A stretch of 64,000 bases of DNA from Avena insularis (lineage: Eukaryota > Streptophyta > Magnoliopsida > Poales > Poaceae): positions 334,039,527 through 334,103,526 of the forward strand of contig CM042693.1 of the NCBI GenBank assembly GCA_023614405.1. The letters are read 5' to 3'. Both the position numbers and the translations under genes were made by a program. Below are positions 23,271 through 34,373 of this stretch, piece after piece. Each line of letters begins with the position of its first letter. Position 1 is the first letter of the stretch. The notes below the pieces were generated by a model. That model did not search any database. It saw only the letters and a list, made by a program, of their open reading frames with translations, and was not told where the DNA came from.

Positions 23271-24961
23271 TCAAGGGTTTCGCAGCATAGTAAATCAAAA
23301 TTTTCTACTTTAACAGAGGGAAAGCCAAGATCTAATCTAGGAGATGCAAACAACGAGAGAGATTGGATTAGATCTTCATACCCTTGAAGATTCGCACAGC
23401 GGAACGTTCGTCGGAACGTGGGTGATGTAGTCGTACTCGCTTCTCCTCCTCGCGATCCGATCCGATCTAGCACCACAAGTGGCGGTGCCTCCGTGAGATG
23501 CACACGCAGCACCGATGTCTCCTCCTTCCTCGGACCAGCACGTATGGTGGAGAGATGGATTGGATCTACAGCACGACGGCGTGGTGTATATGGTGGAGAA
23601 TTTCTGCTGCAGGGCTTCGCCGACAAACACTCGGGAGGGAGAGAGGAAGGGCAGCAGGGCGGCTAGGGTTGGAGGAAGGTGTAAGGGGTTATGTGAGGGC
23701 ACACCAGCCCTCTATATATAGAGGGGGGTGCGGCCAGCCCTAGCCTCTCCTCCAAGCCTATCTCTAGTTTAAACAATTTAAACTCTCCTTTATCTAGAAA
23801 TCCTATCTTATCTTATCTCTAGTTTAAACGATTTAAACTCTCTAGGATCGGCTGGGCCCTATGGGTTTTGTGCCCTGGCCCAATGCGGCCAGGACACCCC
23901 CTCATAGGCCCATGCCCCTCCCGGAAGGTGGGACCACGTTGGCCCCTTCCGAAGGTTCTAGAAGCTTCCGATAATACCGATTAATCCGAACAATTCGAAC
24001 TCCAAAAACTGCCGCTTTATATGAATCTTATTCTTGGACCATTCGAACCTCTCGTGATGTCCCGGATCCCATCCGAGACTCCGAACAAAATTCATAAACC
24101 AATTATCCAATCTATCCTAGCCGAGACACGTTAAGTGTGTGACCTCCGGGTTCGAGAATATGCAGACATGATCTTCTATCAATAATCAACAGCGGGGTCT
24201 GGAAACCCATATTGACTCCCACACATTCATCGATGATCATATCGGATGAACCACAATGCCAGGATTCAATCAATCCCATATATATATTCCTTCGTCTCGT
24301 GATATTTTACTTGCCCGAGATTCGATCGTCGGTACCGTCATACCTAGTTCAATCTCGCTCACGCTAGTACTTTACTCGTTCGTAATCCGATATCACTTTG
24401 TGATTAACTCCTTAACCACATGCTTGTAAGCGTGTTGATATCGACACGAGTGGGCCCAAGTATATCTCTCCGACTTGGGAGGGACAAATCCCATCTCGAT
24501 ACATACAACCCAGATACTTTCCGATCACCGAGAGACACCTTTATGATCACCCTCTCATAGGATGACGCTTGATGACCTCAAAGCTTTCTTCCGATACTGT
24601 GAGTTGCATTATCTCATGGTCTAAGGAATACAATATTTGACATAGGAAAAGCTTCGCAAAGATGAACACAATGACACGATCTAATTGCTTCGCTTAGTTT
24701 GGGTCTGTCCATCATATCATTCTCTCAATGATATGATCTCATTATCAATTGACAACTCATGTCTATGGTTAGGAAACCTTAACCATCAATGATCAATGAG
24801 CTAGTCCATAGAGGCGTACTAGGGACACGGTGTTGTTCACAAACCACACAAGTATTAATGTTTCCGCTTAATACAATTCTAGCATGGAATATAAACTTTA
24901 TCATGAACAAGAATTATAATAATAACATCTTTATTATTGCCTCTAGGGCATAATTCCATCA
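23271..24961 (-). repeat. 5' LTR of the BARE/Angela-like Copia
   Basis: This 1691 bp copy carries the promoter for the element. TATATATA lies at 23713-23720 in the setting CTCTATATATAGAGG, the known TATA context of BARE-type LTRs. Its terminal bases are slightly mutated: TGATGG instead of TGTTGG at the start and CTTGA instead of CTTCA at the end. Confidence 0.9.
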
Positions 24962-25031
24962 GAGAATATATACATCATATGAAACAAAGTGTTCGTGAAA
25001 GTTCTTTTATCGCACTCAGATTTCAACTGAA

Positions 25032-25070
25032 TTGCTTGAGGACAAGCAATAAGCTAAGCTTGGAGGGAGT
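25032..25070 (+). promoter_or_regulatory. Hairpin and polypurine tract before the 3' LTR of the Athila-type element
   Basis: TTGCTTG (25032-25038), loop AGGA, CAAGCAA (25043-25049) form a perfect seven-base-pair stem. Six bases later TAAGCTTGGAGGGAGT (25055-25070) abuts the LTR start TGATACG. The purine run is the expected plus-strand primer. The hairpin may protect or position it; that is inference. Confidence 0.7.
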
Positions 25071-26460
25071 TGATACGTACAAAACGTATCTACTTTCTCG
25101 AACACTTTGCTATTGTTTCTCCTCTAAACTTGTGTGGTTTGGATACAACTAACACGGACTGACGCTGTTTTCAGCAGAATTAACTTGGTGTCTTGTTTTT
25201 GTGTAGAAAATCAACTATCAGGAAAAATACCGAAAAATATGCCAAAAACTATTTTTCACTAGAAGATCCATGGAGCCAGAAGGGGAGACAGAGAGTAGGC
25301 CTGGGGGGCCCACACCCACCCCAGGCGCGGGCCTACCACTGGCCGCGCCTAGAGGGGGTGCAGCCACCCCCTCGGCCTCCCTCTGCGCCTATAAGTTTCC
25401 TTTCGACCTAAAAACCGAGGGGGGTTCGATAGTTTTCCAGAAAGAGTTCCGCTCCACTGCCGCCACGAGAGACCAAGATTCGGATCCAGAAACTCCGTTC
25501 TGGCACCCTGCCGGGATGGGGAATTTGGAGACGATCATCGCCATCGTCATCACCAACGCATCTCCATCAACCACCAATGTTTCCCTCATCCATGAGTGAG
25601 TAATCCCCTGTTGTAGGCTTGGGGATGGTAGGGATTGGATGAGTTCTATCATGTAATCGAATAAGATCTGTTAGGGCATAGTGCCTAGTATCTCTATTAG
25701 TGCTATTTGACTTTGTTGCAACTTGTTGTGCTTAATGCTTGTCACTAGGTCCCGAGTGCAATGATCTCAGATCTGAACTTATTATTGAATCATTATGATA
25801 GTATTGTTTGTGATCTTATCTTCAAGTTGTGTATACATATCATTGTCCGGATCCAAAAGACCCAAAGTGACAATAATTGGGACAACCGGAGGGGATGGCT
25901 ATGGTGTGAGGATCACATGTGTTCACAAAGTGTTAATGCTTTGCTCCGGTGCTCTATTAAAAGGAGCACCTTAATTGCCAGTAGTTCCCTAGAGGCCCCG
26001 CTGCCACGTGCTGGCTGGACAGAAGATATTGTGCAAGTTCTCATTGCGAGCACATATGACTATATATGGAGCACATGCCTAGGATTGTTTAGTACTTGGA
26101 TTCTTGTTATTATTTACCTGCAATGCTCTAGATCTTGAAGTTACATGTTTAGAATCGTCCATGCAATGTCCGTCCATCCATCCCTATGCCTACCGCACTC
26201 GAATCCCATTGTTACCATTACTGTTACTATTGCTACTGTTTCACTGTTGCTATTGCTGCTGCTGTTTCTTTGTTGTTACTACTACAAACTGTTGCTACTG
26301 ATAAACTTTTGTGGGCAAGAACTATTTCCACGTGCAGCTGAACTGACAACTCAGTTGTTAAGGCTTGCAAGTATTCTTTGGCTCCCCTTGTGTCCAATCG
26401 ATAAGTTGGGTAATACTATCCGCGAAGACTGTTGTGATCCGCTACACTTGTGGGTCATCA
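25071..26460 (+). repeat. 3' LTR of the Athila-type element
   Basis: Starts TGATACGTACAAAACG, ends GGGTCATCA, 1390 bp, followed by the second GCGAG target copy. It is collinear with 5709-7106. One visible length difference is near 6000-6020, where the 5' LTR has extra bases in a GGCACCCC block. Confidence 0.9.
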
Positions 26461-27997
26461 GCGAGTCCACCGGAAGAGCCTCAAGAAGTTCCTTTCCACG
26501 CTGCGTAGACGGACTGGCATTGAACGGAGTGACTGCAATCAACTGTACCGGAATGGCAGCAATATGTGCTGCAACGCATAACACCTGCCCAGAACTGTCC
26601 ATCTAAACACGGTGCCCGGTAGGTGGCTGCGCCGAGCCCCCCTGTCCTGCCGTGGTGGAAGAAGAGCCCGCCCCAATAGCCTGCGATCCACCTAAGGAAT
26701 CAGAAGTATCCATAGCATCCTCAGAAGGCTTCTCACTGGTATCCTCATCAGGATCATCATCCCTCTTCCTCCACAAAAAAGGAACAAACTCAGGCTCCGG
26801 AACATAACCTTCAGGCTCCAAACGAAAATGAAGCTCATAAGCCTTAAGCTTAACCACTGCATCAGACAAAAGATAGTGTCCCAATGAATCCTTGAGCTTC
26901 ATAAAAACACTGACATCAGTCATAGCCACAAGAATCCAAACCACCCCGCGCCTCCGCAAACTAAATAAATCCACATCCAAAGTAGTCCCCATAAGGCTAC
27001 CAACAACCCACAAACCCCAGAAGGAGCACAAAGAATGCGGCACCCCCTCGACATGTAACCAAACCTGCCTTAGCTGAAACTTGTGGGGCACCTCCTGCGT
27101 CCGATAAACTGAGAAAGAAAGCTGAGAGGTGCTCAGGGGCACCGACACCTGAATCCCATCAACTCCATCAAGATCCTCCAGAGACGGGAAACACGAGAAA
27201 AGCAGACTCCCCATAAGGAAAAGCTTCCCACTTCCACTAGCTACGAACATGACACCTCCTGGCAATCTGGCGCTGAACCACATCTGCAGAAACCATCTGT
27301 CCAGAAACACAAACTAGGGTGATGGGAGTCTGATTAGCCTCCAGATGATCACGAACCACTATATCAGGAATCTGAGAAAAAAAGGTCAGCTCGTTGCCAA
27401 TACCCTCCATCACAGGAACGGGTCGCGGCTGCTTCAGCACATGACATCTCAAACTGGGAAGAGCAGAATTGTCACAAATATACTTCCTCCGTTTCAGAAT
27501 ATAAGATGTTTTAGATTTGTGAAGAAAATGTATCTAGACTTTTTTTGCTGTCTAGATTCACTCTAAACCGGAGTGAACCTACATACTAAAAAAAAGTCTA
27601 GATACATTTGCTTCACAAAGCTAAAACATCTTATATTTTGAAACGGAGGGAGTAACAATTATGAACCGCCTTATAATCTTTAATTGCATGCGTATTGACC
27701 GTACACTTCCAGCAATGAACGAACTTCTGGTTCTTCTTACTCGCGGCAGCAGGCACCGGTGCAGCAAAAGTAGTCTCCAAAGCTCTTGCAGCCTGAGAAA
27801 CATTGCCAACGGTTTTATGTGCCCTATATGATACTGCGGCTGCGGTCCCAATACCTGAGAAGACGTCCCTGTGTGACCAGCGGGATACCCATATTGCTGA
27901 AACTGTGACTGATGCTGATGTGACTGCATACCAGGCTCAAGACCCACATGCAACTGATCCTGCTTCTAGAACTCTTCAGTTAATGAAAATAATCATG
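26461..27997 (-). pseudogene. LINE ORF1, 5' part (DUF4283-like, zinc knuckle region)
   Basis: On the minus strand, the frame begins in a glutamine-, proline- and tyrosine-rich region (about 27950-27800). It passes a cysteine-rich stretch, read across a Stowaway MITE, and reaches a segment beginning SLRCHVLKQPRPVPVMEG. A region typical of plant LINE ORF1 (DUF4283-like) follows: SADVVQRQIAR, a shift near 27190, then FPSLEDLDGVDG, then QVWLHVEGVPHSLCSFWGLW. An acidic, serine-rich linker leads to the Athila insertion. A TAG lies at about 27240 and another in frame at 26603-26605. ORF1 proteins bind the element's RNA; this copy is broken. Confidence 0.75.
27483..27652. mobile_element. Stowaway (Tc1/Mariner) MITE inside LINE ORF1
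   Basis: Inverted ends CTTCCTCCGTTTC and GAAACGGAGGGAG flank 170 bp that can fold on itself, with a TA duplication at 27481-27482 and 27653-27654. LINE ORF1 reads on across it. No coding content. Confidence 0.9.
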
Positions 27998-27999
27998 TA

Positions 28000-28159
28000 T
28001 TCCCTCCATTTTAAAATATAAGATGTTTTAGTTTTGCAAAGTAAATGTATCTAGACTACTTTTAGTATATAGATTCATTTATGTTTAGATTACACTAAAA
28101 AAATTTAGATATATTTTTTTCACGAACCTAAAACATTTTATATTTTAAAACGGAGGGAG
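28000..28159. mobile_element. Stowaway MITE next to the LINE
   Basis: Inverted ends TTCCCTCCATTTTAAAATATA and their complement TATATTTTAAAACGGAGGGAG in imperfect form, with TA at 27998-27999 and 28160-28161. It is 160 bp long and of the same family as the MITE at 27483. Confidence 0.9.
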
Positions 28160-28161
28160 TA

Positions 28162-28457
28162 AATCTTTTGCCTAGTTTTAAATGGAAAACTGAAGAAAAG
28201 TGTAAGTGCCTCAAGTATTGCAGACGAACATGGGATACATGTCAGGGTAGTAAGCTCGTAGATCCTATCGTACCACACAATATACGATATTGATTGGGCA
28301 AAACCTGGTGGTGCCGCGACTGCAAATCGGTCTATACAGTAGCAGATGCAGAAATTAATAGAGGAAATAGTTTCATACATCAACACCACCCAACTACTTT
28401 GACGGGCAGATTTAAAATAGTGGATGACACTCCTTATATATAAGCAAAGCACACTGT
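28162..28457. other. Unrecognised stretch between MITE and Harbinger element
   Basis: About 300 bp without a convincing open frame or repeat. It may be the LINE 5' leader or flanking host DNA. Confidence 0.3.
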
Positions 28458-28460
28458 TTA

Positions 28461-30519
28461 GGGTATCTCTAACTGAATTTCTTAAAATCAATTAGAGGAG
28501 TAAAAATACGCGGCGACACCTAACCGAACTTCTAAATAATTAGAGGAGTAAAATTATACTCATCGGAGGAGTAAAAGTGGCGGCCGGCTCCCTAAATTTA
28601 CTCCTCCGAGACCACTTTTGAGAAAACCTCCCGCCTCCCGACCCGTCGCACCCATTCCCACCCCGGTCACTTCGCCGCCCTCCAGCCTACATCTCCCTCG
28701 CTTGCCTCCTCTCGCCGTCGCCAGAATCGACCGGGCGAGCTCGTTTTAGCCGGTCGCCGCCCCATTTGTAGAAAATCGGGTCCCATCGACGTTGGTTCGC
28801 CGCAACTTCGAGCCATCGGAGGCTGGGAAGACTGCAGAAGGCAGGCGCCGTTGCCCTCGACGCCTCGTCTGCCCTACCCGACGACTATCCGACGATCGCC
28901 CGGCCAACCTCGTCACCTCCTCCGCCCGTGAGGTGTTTGAACGAATAGTAAGATGGGGTTTTTAGCCGAATTTGTTTGTGTTGGTTTTCAAATTTGACCG
29001 GCTCCGTCATCATGTAGATGAAGAGGTTGAGGGGGTACATCTTGGATGACTCATCATCGGAGGAAGAGGAGGAGGACGACAACGATGTAGATATGGCCAT
29101 GGCCATCATTTGGAATGATGAAATTCGGCAGCCGAGGCTATGATCGCAGTTCGGCCGCGCATACATCAACCGGGATAGAGCCGAGGGCCATGCCAAGATC
29201 ATGCGCGACTATTTCAACCCCAATGCCATCTATCCGGAGAAGTACTTTCGCCGACGTTTCCGTATGCACAAGAGCCTCTTTCTCACCATTGCCAAAGCGG
29301 TGGAGAAGCATGATGATTGGTTCAAGCTTCGGAGGAGTGCATCTAGTGAGATTAGCGCAAGCCCGTTGATGAAGTTTCTTGCAGTTGTTTGAGTGCTTGC
29401 ATATGGGTGTTCTGTGGATGCCATTGACGACTATGTTCGTATTGGCGAAGATACCATCTTGGAGGCTGTCCGGAGGTTCACAATGGCTGTGATTGAGATC
29501 TTTGGAGGGAGTATTTGAGGGCACCCAATGAGGTTGACACCGAGAGGCTCTTGGGTGAGAGCCAAGAAAGAGGATGGCCGGGGATGCTTGGCTCAATAGA
29601 TTGCATGCGTTGGACATGGAAGAATTGTCCAGCTGGATGAAAAGGTCAGTATAAGGGCCATTGCAACGATCCAACAATCATCCTAGAGGCGGTGGCATCG
29701 AAGGATCTATAGATTTGGCATGCCTTTTTTGTATTGCCTGGGTCTCACAATGACCTCAATGTGCTTTCTATATCACCACTTTTCTCTAGGCTTGTTGCAG
29801 GTGATGCTCCTCGTGCTAGCTATAAAGTCAACAACTGTGAGTACACCATAAGTTACTATCTTGCAGATGACATCTATCCTCCATGGAACACCTTTGTGAA
29901 GTTAATTCCAAGAACTCTCATCAACAATCCCAAGAAGGCTCACTTTGCAATGGTTCAAGAGTCTACGAGAAAGGATGTGGAGTGTGCTCTTGGTGTGCTT
30001 CAGAAGAGATTTGACATGATCAAAGGCCCTGCCGAGTATTGGAAGCCGAAGGTGCTTTGGCAAATAATGAAGTGTTGCATCATCTTGCATAAAATGATTA
30101 TTGAAGATGAGCGCAACATTGCCCGAGAACTTCCGGTACATCTCCAATGGTGATCAGGTTGAACCTGCACATGATGCCAAAAGGATCCAAGCATTCCTTC
30201 AAGCCCATGCACGCATTTGTGCATGAACAGCTGCAGCAGGATCTTGTTGAGCATCACTGGGCTCTCCATGGTGCTACCTAGTTTAATTTGAACCCTGCCA
30301 TGTGTTTGGCTTTGAATTTATTTGGTTTGTAAACTTAATATTTATTCATTCGTAAATATTTTATTTGATTATGTGTGAACTATGTTGAATGTTTGGCTAT
30401 TGATAGTTTGATTTCTAAAAAAAAATTACTCCTCTAAATTTAGGGGATCTGTTCAGCACCGACCTTCTTTAGAGGAGTATATTTACTCCTCTAGAGTTGG
30501 GGATCGGTTAGAGATGCCC
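28461..30519 (+). mobile_element. PIF/Harbinger DNA transposon, complete ends, broken transposase
   Basis: The ends are inverted: GGGTATCTCTAAC on the left and GTTAGAGATGCCC on the right. TTA is duplicated at 28458-28460 and 30520-30522, as expected for the superfamily. Subterminal AGAGGAGTAAA motifs occur on both sides. A GC-rich leader (28600-28920) precedes the transposase. The usual second protein, a Myb-like DNA-binding factor, is not visible, so the element is short for an autonomous one. Confidence 0.9.
29018..30153 (+). pseudogene. PIF/Harbinger transposase (DDE_Tnp_4 family), inactivated
   Basis: The likely start is ATG 29018 (MKRLRGYILDDSSSEEEEE). In the same frame after a TGA come INRDRAEGHAKIM and then YPEKYFRRRFRMHKSLFL, a hallmark helix-turn-helix region. 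The DDE core follows: first Asp in SIDCMRW (about 29600), second Asp in PGSHNDLNVL (about 29750), and Glu in DVECALGVLQKRF (about 29977). All three acidic residues are present. Stops lie at about 29130, 29390, 29637 and 29710, and a frameshift lies near 29505. The enzyme would cut at the inverted ends and insert at TTA, but this copy cannot encode it. Confidence 0.85.
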
Positions 30520-30522
30520 TTA

Positions 30523-31589
30523 CAAGTTACATCCTTCATGAAATGTATCTCTTTAAATGTTGCCACTTCCTCCACCCTACCTAATTTCCACTGCTTTTGA
30601 TGTGTCCCTTCACCGACCTAGCACAAATCATTCGTTCTTTCTTGGCAAAAGTGTTTATTTAAGCAGCAAAAAGGTTACACATTCGAGTGAAATAATTGTC
30701 CTTGTTATGTGGAGTTCAATAGCGTTATTTCCTGGATGACACAAGTAACTAGAAATCAAAGTGACTTTGTCCGATGCTAGTGACAAATTGGAATTGGTAG
30801 ACATTGGGAAAATGCTGGAGATATGGAATGAAACTGGTTGCTCCGGAGCACACCATAACACTGCCGATAAGCTTGCGCTTTGATTATTCGAGATGCTCGT
30901 CACGTGGGATGAACGACCAGCCCAGAGGGCCGGTCAAGGCGATGGAGAGGATGACTGATGAACAAGTATTAAGAGCCTTTAGTGATTGGTTCAGGACAAT
31001 GCTATTTGGTTAGAGACATCAAGACCTTGGACTATTCTCCTTGTCGCGGGAGCTCATCTATGACCATTCACAAACACTTGATATGAATGGTCATAGTACC
31101 GATTTAATTGAATCACAATAATTTTTTTTCCTCTGCCTTGCTCATCCACATATGATTTCTCTTACCTTTCTCTGTAAGACTGTAACTATTACATGTGTCT
31201 CTGACGCGGCGAAAACCAATACAAATCTCAAAGCCACATATATGTAGGCATCAACTTGCATAGACACGCGGTGGCAAATCGCGGAGAAAAATAAAAGGCA
31301 GACTCAGAGAACAAAAGCACCAACTCAAGTTGGAAAAAACAAATATACAGAATCACATATAGGTCTGTTGAATTCAAATTTAAATTCCACTGGGCGCGCT
31401 AGGCGTCTCGACATGAAAAGAATTGATCACCCCACGGCCATGGGCCAACTTCCACCAGCTAGTTGCTTGGACCACACAGAAGATAAGGCTGCTATTTTGC
31501 TTCCCTACCTTCCTTGCTCGCAGTGCTGTTAATCGGTCTTCAGCTTTGGCTCCTACAGCCACCTGGTTTTTGTATTCCTACAAACGTTT
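30523..31589. other. Unrecognised intergenic stretch
   Basis: No domain-bearing frame, no inverted termini and no tandem repeat found. Short frames at 30804-31013 and 31423-31600 have no recognisable product. Confidence 0.35.
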
Positions 31590-33127
31590 CCATATATGTG
31601 CTCGGCTCCTCCGTGCTAAGTACTACCCTCGAGGTAACTTGGTGGATACAGTGTTTTTAGGAAATCCCTCTCCTATATGGAGTGCAATTGTCCACGGCCT
31701 GAACATTTTGAAGCATGGTTTAATATGGAGAATATGAGACGGTAAATCAGTACGCATCTGGCGTGACAATTGGATACCCAGGCCGGAGGAGCTGAAACCG
31801 ATTAGCCCTAAAGGGTTGATTAGAGTCGCTACCCTCATAGATGATTGCGGTACTTGCAACGAAGCTCTAGTTCGCTAGACTTTTGCTCCCATTGATGCCA
31901 ATATAATTCTGAAGATTAAATTATCAACACGGAGGCAGTTGGATTTGTTGGCTTGGCAACATGAGAACAATGGAGGTTTTTCAGTCCGCAGTGCATACCG
32001 TATGGTTCTAATGTTGAGTCAACGAGACTGTCCGAGTACTACATCTAGCTTAGCGCCGCTGGGAGATCAGCCGATCTGGAAGGTGATTTGGAAATGCAAC
32101 GTACCAGCAAAGGTGCGTATATTTGCGTGGAAGCCATTATCCAATGCGTTAGCAATGGAGGACAACAAGAGGAGTCGGCATATTCCAGGGGATGGATCTT
32201 GTCGTATATGTGGTTTTGAGAGGGAAGATACATATCATGCCTTAGTACACTGTCCTCATGCGTCGGCACTATGGGATGTGATGGGTGAGATTTGGAACAT
32301 TCCGAAAATAACCGAGAAGGGAGATAACTGGCTTGAGAATTGGCTGCTCCAGATGCCAATGCAGACTTGTGGTGCGGGTACCGATGATTTATTGGCGTGT
32401 CTGGCATGCACATAATGAAATCACTCATGATAAGCCACCACCAGAAGGTTCAAAAAGATTTATTTACAGCTATGTCCACTCCCTGGACATTAATTATTAA
32501 CCAAACGTCTACTAAGGATATAATCAAGGGCAAACAACCTTATGTAGGACACAGTTCGTTGTTCGTCCTTCTTATATGAGTGCAGCGGTGAAGGAGGTAT
32601 GGCATAGACCCCCTGATGGTGTTCTTAAGTTAAATGTGGATGGAGCATTTGTTATCCAGACGGTCTCAGCTAGAGCGGGCATGATTCTTATGCGTAGTGA
32701 TGGATCGTTGGTGTATTCTGCTTGCCGATCAATCCAGATGTGCTCCTCAGCTCTTGAAACGGAGCTTCTTGCTTGCATGGAGGGAGTCCGCTTTGCTCTT
32801 GACTTGAGCGAGAAAGATAACCACATTATGATAGAAACTGATTGTCTGGAGTTAGTGAGAATGGCGACAAGCATATCAAGGGATGGATCTGTCTTAGGAA
32901 ATCTGGTAGATGATCTTAGGCTTCTCATGGCCTCCGATCGTATTTCTTCGATTGTTAAAATCCCTCGAGGAAATACTGCTAGTCATGATCTAGCTAGGTT
33001 TGGCATGTTAGAACAAAAGACTCAAGTGTGGTTAGGTTCGGTTCTTGAATTTCTTCTCGACTGTATCACATGGGATTGTAATGACTCTATGATTATTTAA
33101 TACAATATCGTCCCCAGCAAAAAAATT
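31590..33127 (+). pseudogene. LINE ORF2 3' part: zinc-binding RT domain and RNase H, 5'-truncated
   Basis: The plus strand begins inside the reverse transcriptase tail (LLRAKYYPRGNLVDTVFLG), then RIWRDNWIPRP. The zf-RVT domain follows at about 31980-32290: GGFSVRSAYRMV, WKCNVPAKVRIFAW, CRICGFEREDTYHALVHC. An RNase H domain of the plant RVT_3 type lies at 32576-33080: LKLNVDGAFV, ETELLACMEGVRFAL, IETDCLELVRM, HDLARFG. Stops at 31735 and near 31878 and a frameshift near 32385 break it. A short A-run at 33119-33125 may be the poly(A) tail. The missing 5' part is typical of incomplete LINE reverse transcription. It is on the opposite strand from the first LINE and does not complete it. Confidence 0.85.
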
Positions 33128-34143
33128 CAATAAAGTACAACCAAATTCTAGAAAAAAAAGTGATACTGTGCAACCACAATTTTTCATCTCATTTTTCCTT
33201 ATCTGAAAACGGAAGCATGTTTCATTTTTCAGCGTTAAAGTTTCTACCCGCACCATTCCTTTACACATATAGTGATAGTCAAACTCAATTTTCTTACATG
33301 GGAATTAGCGGAAAAGATACATTCTCTACTGGAAAAGGATCCTTTCATAACGGGTTTCAGTAAACCAACAAACCGTCAGTTAATAGCAGAATTTACAGGC
33401 GTACGGCTGTCCGGCTCGTTAGTAGATGTAGTCCACAGGCCAGCTGAAGGTAGTTCTTAGCACTTTAACCGAGCGATCTGAATGATGTGTGTTCCACATG
33501 CCATTGCAGGCAGGACTATTCTGCTTCCAGTTAAAGAAGGGTGAGGTGCTTGTGTTGCCGCTTGGCCCGGTCTCTTTTCTGCATTAGAAGAAAACTTATC
33601 CTCTCAACATATACTTGAATTAAGTCTTATGATCCGATTAGTTGAAGGTACTTCAATTAAATTGCTAGAAATGGGACTGGCATGTTGGTGAACTACTTAT
33701 TTTTTTGTACATATTTGCTTCGATAATGTGGTACTGCAGACTGTACCTGCAGCCTTAATTCTTCATTATATTGCAAACATTTCTTTGTGGCGCGGCTTAA
33801 AGACTGATTTCCTTCCACCAGACTGATTTCCTTATATTGCACGAAGCTAGCTCTTCTCTTGGCAGTTTCAGATAAGTTTGGCATCAGAAACTGATTTTTT
33901 GTTTCTGAGATTTTGTTCCTAAATATACTAGACTAGTTTTTAACAACACAACACAGGTAGTACATCTTTTTATTGCAAATGATGGATGGATATATCCAAC
34001 AACGAAATTACACGTAAGAAACAAGAGATTGTACTACTATGTACTAGTTTCAACTTGTCTTTGGCTTGTTACGTCGATCGGGCGTGCCATATCTATTGAT
34101 ATCGGCAATAAACATCTACAAGACCTAGCAGATACAAATCTCT
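33128..34143. other. Unrecognised stretch upstream of the receptor kinase gene
   Basis: AT-rich, with only short frames. It contains the presumed promoter of the downstream kinase gene, but I see no TATA box that I would defend. Confidence 0.35.
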
Positions 34144-34145
34144 TA

Positions 34146-34271
34146 CTCCCTCCGTCCTAAAATAGATGTCGCAAGTTTATTAAAATTTGGATGAATCTAT
34201 ATACTAAATAGTGTCTAGATTCATCTAAATTTTGATAAATCTGAGACATATGTATTTTGGGACGGAGGGAG
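34146..34271. mobile_element. Stowaway MITE in the promoter region of the kinase gene
   Basis: CTCCCTCCGTCC and GGGACGGAGGGAG form inverted ends, with TA at 34144-34145 and 34272-34273. It is 126 bp long and lies about 100 bp upstream of the kinase start codon. Confidence 0.95.
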
Positions 34272-34373
34272 TACTTGATTGTAAGCTTTTCATAGTATAC
34301 CACAAATGTTTAAACTTCATACTTTGCAGGCAACGAGGGCCTCGTGTCTTCCAATCAACCGGCGAAACTCACT

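Larger units (their letters stand above)
16466..24961 (-). mobile_element. BARE/Angela-like Copia retrotransposon, reverse orientation, heavily decayed
   Basis: Two LTRs of about 1.7 kb flank the element, and GAGAA is duplicated at 16461-16465 and 24962-24966. On the minus strand the LTR starts TGTTGGAATTATGCCCTAG, the characteristic start of the BARE-1/Angela/WIS group. The primer site is a tRNA-iMet type, and the polypurine tract ends GTGGGAGAC directly before the 3' LTR. Gag, zinc knuckle, integrase, reverse transcriptase and RNase H appear in that order, all with multiple frameshifts. It inserted into the 3' non-coding part of the Athila-type element and is therefore younger. The exact family (Angela, WIS, BARE, Maximus) cannot be settled by eye. 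Confidence 0.9.
5709..26460 (+). mobile_element. Athila-type Gypsy LTR retrotransposon, apparently non-autonomous (gag-protease plus Athila ORF, no RT or integrase)
   Basis: Two directly repeated LTRs of about 1.4 kb flank the element, with a GCGAG target duplication, a tRNA-Asp-like primer site and a polypurine tract. Internally there is a gag frame, an aspartic protease, a long non-coding gap, and a downstream ORF resembling Athila ORF-1. Nothing resembling reverse transcriptase, RNase H or integrase is visible between protease and 3' LTR. Such gag-pro elements are known in Triticeae (for example Sabrina-like families), which would depend on partners for polymerase. Two later elements are inserted in it. 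In a stretch of about 330 bp (6301-6630 against the 3' LTR) I counted about 15 differences by eye, suggesting moderate age. The family name is not certain. Confidence 0.85.
3974..27997 (-). mobile_element. LINE (non-LTR retrotransposon), split by an Athila-type insertion and truncated at its 3' side
   Basis: The minus strand carries ORF1 (27997 to 26461, then 5708 to 4853) followed by ORF2 (4856 to 3974). The two ORF1 pieces join in frame across the inserted LTR retrotransposon once one GCGAG target copy is removed. This shows that they were one gene. ORF2 keeps only the endonuclease domain; the reverse transcriptase is cut off by the retrotransposon ending at 3973. One Stowaway MITE lies inside the 5' part and another lies next to it. 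The 5' end of the LINE is not defined and is placed at the flank of the second MITE. Confidence 0.8.

Noticed and set aside
31423..31589. Possible further reverse transcriptase sequence upstream of the second LINE fragment
   Set aside because: The similarity is too weak to separate from chance before about 31590.
34344..34373. Earlier start of the kinase frame at 34344
   Set aside because: The codon there is GTG; the first ATG in frame is 34374 and gives a better signal peptide.
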